From Bacteroidales bacterium (GTDB lineage Bacteria; Bacteroidota; Bacteroidia; Bacteroidales; NBLH01): a stretch of 45,013 bases of DNA. Made by a program: the position numbers and the translations under genes. The notes below the pieces were generated by a model. It did not search any database, was not told the DNA's origin, and worked only from the letters and a program-made list of their open reading frames with translations. Position 1 is the first letter of the stretch; each line of letters opens with the position of its first letter. Location: positions 1 through 45,013 of the forward strand of contig JAFGWC010000126.1 in assembly GCA_016937695.1 (NCBI GenBank), in the 5' to 3' direction. This document shows positions 43,255-45,013 of this stretch, piece after piece.

Positions 43255-43797
43255 TTAGAAAGCATAACCAATTGCAAAAGTCAGTGATGGTAAAATACCT
43301 GAAGTTCCACTAAAAGAAGCTTGCTCAGTATCACCACTCATTGTGTAGTATTTTGGACCAATTCCTAAATCTAAAGCAAAACCACTGTCCCAAACCCATT
43401 GGTAACCAACTTCAACACCAATGTTAATAGATGAAGTTTTATAAGTTTCTGTTTCGCCTGTTCCCAAAACATCAATACTTTCAAATTTATTTGAACTATA
43501 TCCTACTTGAGGGTTAACATAAAAACCGGCAGGAATTTCTTTTTTTGCGTTTGTAAAGTAATATCTGTAACCAGCTTGTGCACCAAAACCATTAACTTCA
43601 ATTCCTAATAGTTTATAAATATATGAAACTGAGAAAAGAACAGAAGAAGTAGATCCAAGAGTTTTTTCTGCTGTTACATTAAAATTACCAAAAGCTAAAG
43701 CAATTGGGCTAGTTTTAATAACCATTGAATGACTTTGAGCAAAACCGCTAAAAGATAAACTTAAAAGTAATACTAAACTTAAAATTAATTTTTTCAT
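43255..43797 (-). CDS. Small outer-membrane beta-barrel protein
   Basis: A 180-residue exported protein with a clear signal peptide (MKKLILSLVLLLSLSFSGFAQ). The mature part is a series of amphipathic strands alternating with short turns: PIALAFGNFNVTAEKTL, SSVLFSVSYIYKLL, FGAQAGYRYYF, GFYVNPQVGYSS, INIGVEVGYQWVW, ALDLGIGPKYYTM. It ends with SLTFAIGYAF, whose C-terminal aromatic residue is typical of barrels inserted by BamA. I infer an eight-stranded barrel of OmpW/OmpA-like size. Function unknown. It has a 290-base upstream gap and a strong terminator downstream, so it is monocistronic and possibly well expressed. Confidence 0.82.
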   Translation of the reverse strand: MKKLILSLVLLLSLSFSGFAQSHSMVIKTSPIALAFGNFNVTAEKTLGSTSSVLFSVSYIYKLLGIEVNGFGAQAGYRYYFTNAKKEIPAGFYVNPQVGYSSNKFESIDVLGTGETETYKTSSINIGVEVGYQWVWDSGFALDLGIGPKYYTMSGDTEQASFSGTSGILPSLTFAIGYAF

Positions 43798-44032
43798 AAT
43801 AAAATTTAAAAATTGCCCTACTCTTTATAGGATTTTCGGGTTACTCCTTCTTTTTTTAATATAGTTAATCACAAAACGAATTAATACAAATTACTTTTAA
43901 ATCGCAAACAAAATTGTTGAATCAAACATTTCAATTGATTAGATGTGAATTTTTATAGACAAAGATTTGTTTCATAAACATATTCAGATATATGTATTTT
44001 TATGTGCGCTTTTCAATATTTCAAAATTGCGA
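43798..44032. other. Leader region of the barrel gene
   Basis: No gene is seen. On the minus strand an AAGGAG sits about 55 bases before the barrel start with no ATG in range, so it is probably not a ribosome site. A weak CCTA/TAGG hairpin lies between. I find no riboswitch I could name. Confidence 0.35.
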
Positions 44033-44069
44033 AATAAAAAAAAGCCGATACTAATAAAGTATCGACTTT
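44033..44069 (-). terminator. Terminator of the YfaP-like lipoprotein gene
   Basis: AAAGCCGATACT (44041-44052) pairs with AGTATCGACTTT (44058-44069) with one mismatch, with an A-run on its left that gives a T-run on the minus strand. It shares the core AAGCCGA/TCGGCTT type with the terminator at 43193-43233. Confidence 0.85.
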
Positions 44070-44087
44070 CAATTTTAAACAAAAGTC

Positions 44088-45013
44088 TTATTTTTGAGGA
44101 CTTAAGTTCTTGATTTTATTATATTTATCAGCTGCATATGTAAATTTAATTAATTTTTCATTTACAGAAGATTTTTTAGTTGAGCCAATATTAAATGTCA
44201 TAACAGTTTTTCCTGAACCATAATCGCCATAATCTTCATCAGCACTTGTAAAAGTACCTTGATATGGATTAGTTCCTGTAGCAGCATTAATTATTTCCCC
44301 TTCGTAATATGCAGTAACAATATAGTTAGTTGAATTTGCAATATCACAATTTGAATACAAATCAACTCTAACTATATATTGACCATTTTCAACAATCGCA
44401 TCATCACCATATGTTATATTTTCATTATTAATTCCGTCAATATAGCAAGCAGGATTTGAATCTACATCTAAATATCCACCATTTGAAGAATAACCGTATC
44501 CGTAATAAATTTCTTCTTGAGATGGCTCAACAAGATGTAAATCAACGTCATTAGCTTTATCCCAAGTGCAGTTTACTTGTAATTTTCCTGTTCCTGCTTC
44601 TACAGTAGCTACATTAATAGTAGAATGTTGACTAACTAATCCATCATCTCCTAAAATAGCAATTATTATGGTGAAATTTGGATCATCTAAATTTTGAGTC
44701 ATCATAAGAAAAAACACATATAATTCTTGTGTGCTTTTTAAACTGCTTGCCGGTAATTTAAAGTAGCCATCTTCACCATCAACACCAACTAAAATACTTG
44801 AAATATTAGAAGCAGTTTCGATAGAAATTGGATTACTTCCGCCTGCAAGAACAGAAGTGTTACCATATAATGAGCTGATTACCGGCGCATTAGTTGATGT
44901 TGACGCATCTGGAAATGCTTTACTTACAAAATCTGCATCTTCAATGGTGAAATAATTATCTTCCAATTTGTTTTCCGGACTGCTATCATCATCTTTATTA
45001 CAAGAATTAAAAC
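44088..45013 (-). CDS. YfaP-like surface lipoprotein, N-terminus cut by window edge
   Basis: A minus-strand frame open to the window end, so the start lies beyond it. The visible N-terminal end reads FNSCNKDDDSSPENK. The Cys (45000-45002) preceded by F-N-S fits a lipobox, and the following N-K-D-D-D resembles the acidic lipoprotein export signal that sends Bacteroidota lipoproteins to the cell surface. The C-terminal half matches the YfaP/DUF2135 style: LQVNCTWDKANDVDLHLVEPS, GGYLDVDSNPAC, ENGQYIVRVDLYSNC. A TTG at 44966 is inside the gene and not its start. Function is unknown; I infer extracellular adhesion or binding. Confidence 0.82.
   Translation of the reverse strand, partial: FNSCNKDDDSSPENKLEDNYFTIEDADFVSKAFPDASTSTNAPVISSLYGNTSVLAGGSNPISIETASNISSILVGVDGEDGYFKLPASSLKSTQELYVFFLMMTQNLDDPNFTIIIAILGDDGLVSQHSTINVATVEAGTGKLQVNCTWDKANDVDLHLVEPSQEEIYYGYGYSSNGGYLDVDSNPACYIDGINNENITYGDDAIVENGQYIVRVDLYSNCDIANSTNYIVTAYYEGEIINAATGTNPYQGTFTSADEDYGDYGSGKTVMTFNIGSTKKSSVNEKLIKFTYAADKYNKIKNLSPQK

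Noticed and set aside
44964..44966. TTG as the start of the YfaP-like gene
   Set aside because: The frame stays open upstream and shows a lipobox Cys and an acidic export signal, so the real start is beyond the window.

Overview
The window looks like a chromosomal segment of an anaerobic member of the Bacteroidota, probably Bacteroidales-like. The evidence is a very AT-rich sequence, a short 286-residue principal sigma factor lacking the long N-terminal extension, TAnnTTTG/TTG promoters in place of -10/-35 boxes, almost no Shine-Dalgarno sequences, and many small secreted proteins ending their signal peptides in ...xQ. A lone HydG (H-cluster maturase) suggests [FeFe]-hydrogenase-based anaerobic metabolism, and a UbiD-family decarboxylase fits quinone (probably menaquinone) biosynthesis. 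I see no CRISPR array, insertion sequence, prophage, tRNA or rRNA.

Layout. 1-2.8 kb: a truncated secreted protein of unknown function, a secreted probable beta-trefoil protein and an orphan LytTR response regulator. 2.8-5.5 kb: a 637-base non-coding stretch with a long inverted repeat, then rpoD with a clear promoter and a TTG-started DEAD-box helicase. 5.6-9.7 kb (minus): an outer-membrane barrel, a subtilisin-like protease, an AI-2E-family permease and a membrane-anchored hypothetical. 9.9-17 kb: a cyclic-nucleotide-binding-domain/aspartase fusion, two unknown envelope proteins, a CPA2 antiporter with a regulatory tail, and hydG. 17.1-18.7 kb: an ECF sigma factor operon with a membrane regulator and a Spy-like periplasmic protein. 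18.8-22.6 kb: the two halves of a split transketolase, separated by a VWA protein and a Tic20/DUF4870-like protein.

22.9-28.8 kb: a PafA-like phosphatase homologue that has lost most active-site residues, a membrane-anchored lytic transglycosylase, a methyltransferase/GT2 fusion and dihydrolipoyl dehydrogenase. 29-41 kb holds the AmmeMemoRadiSam set. The AMMECR1 protein stands alone at 29 kb. The radical SAM enzyme and the MEMO protein lie 10 kb away, in a tight operon with acylphosphatase and a DUF4846 lipoprotein. Between the two parts are a 1,526-residue protein (AMP-forming acyl ligase, about 750 unassigned residues, GNAT acetyltransferase), a tail-anchored TPR protein and the UbiD decarboxylase. 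41-45 kb: a class III aminotransferase, TrmH, an outer-membrane barrel, and a YfaP-like surface lipoprotein cut by the window end.

Most genes are ordinary housekeeping or envelope functions in short transcription units. The points most worth following are the giant ligase-GNAT protein, the aspartase with a sensor-like domain, the catalytically degenerate PafA homologue, and the AmmeMemoRadiSam operon with its acylphosphatase and lipoprotein partners.
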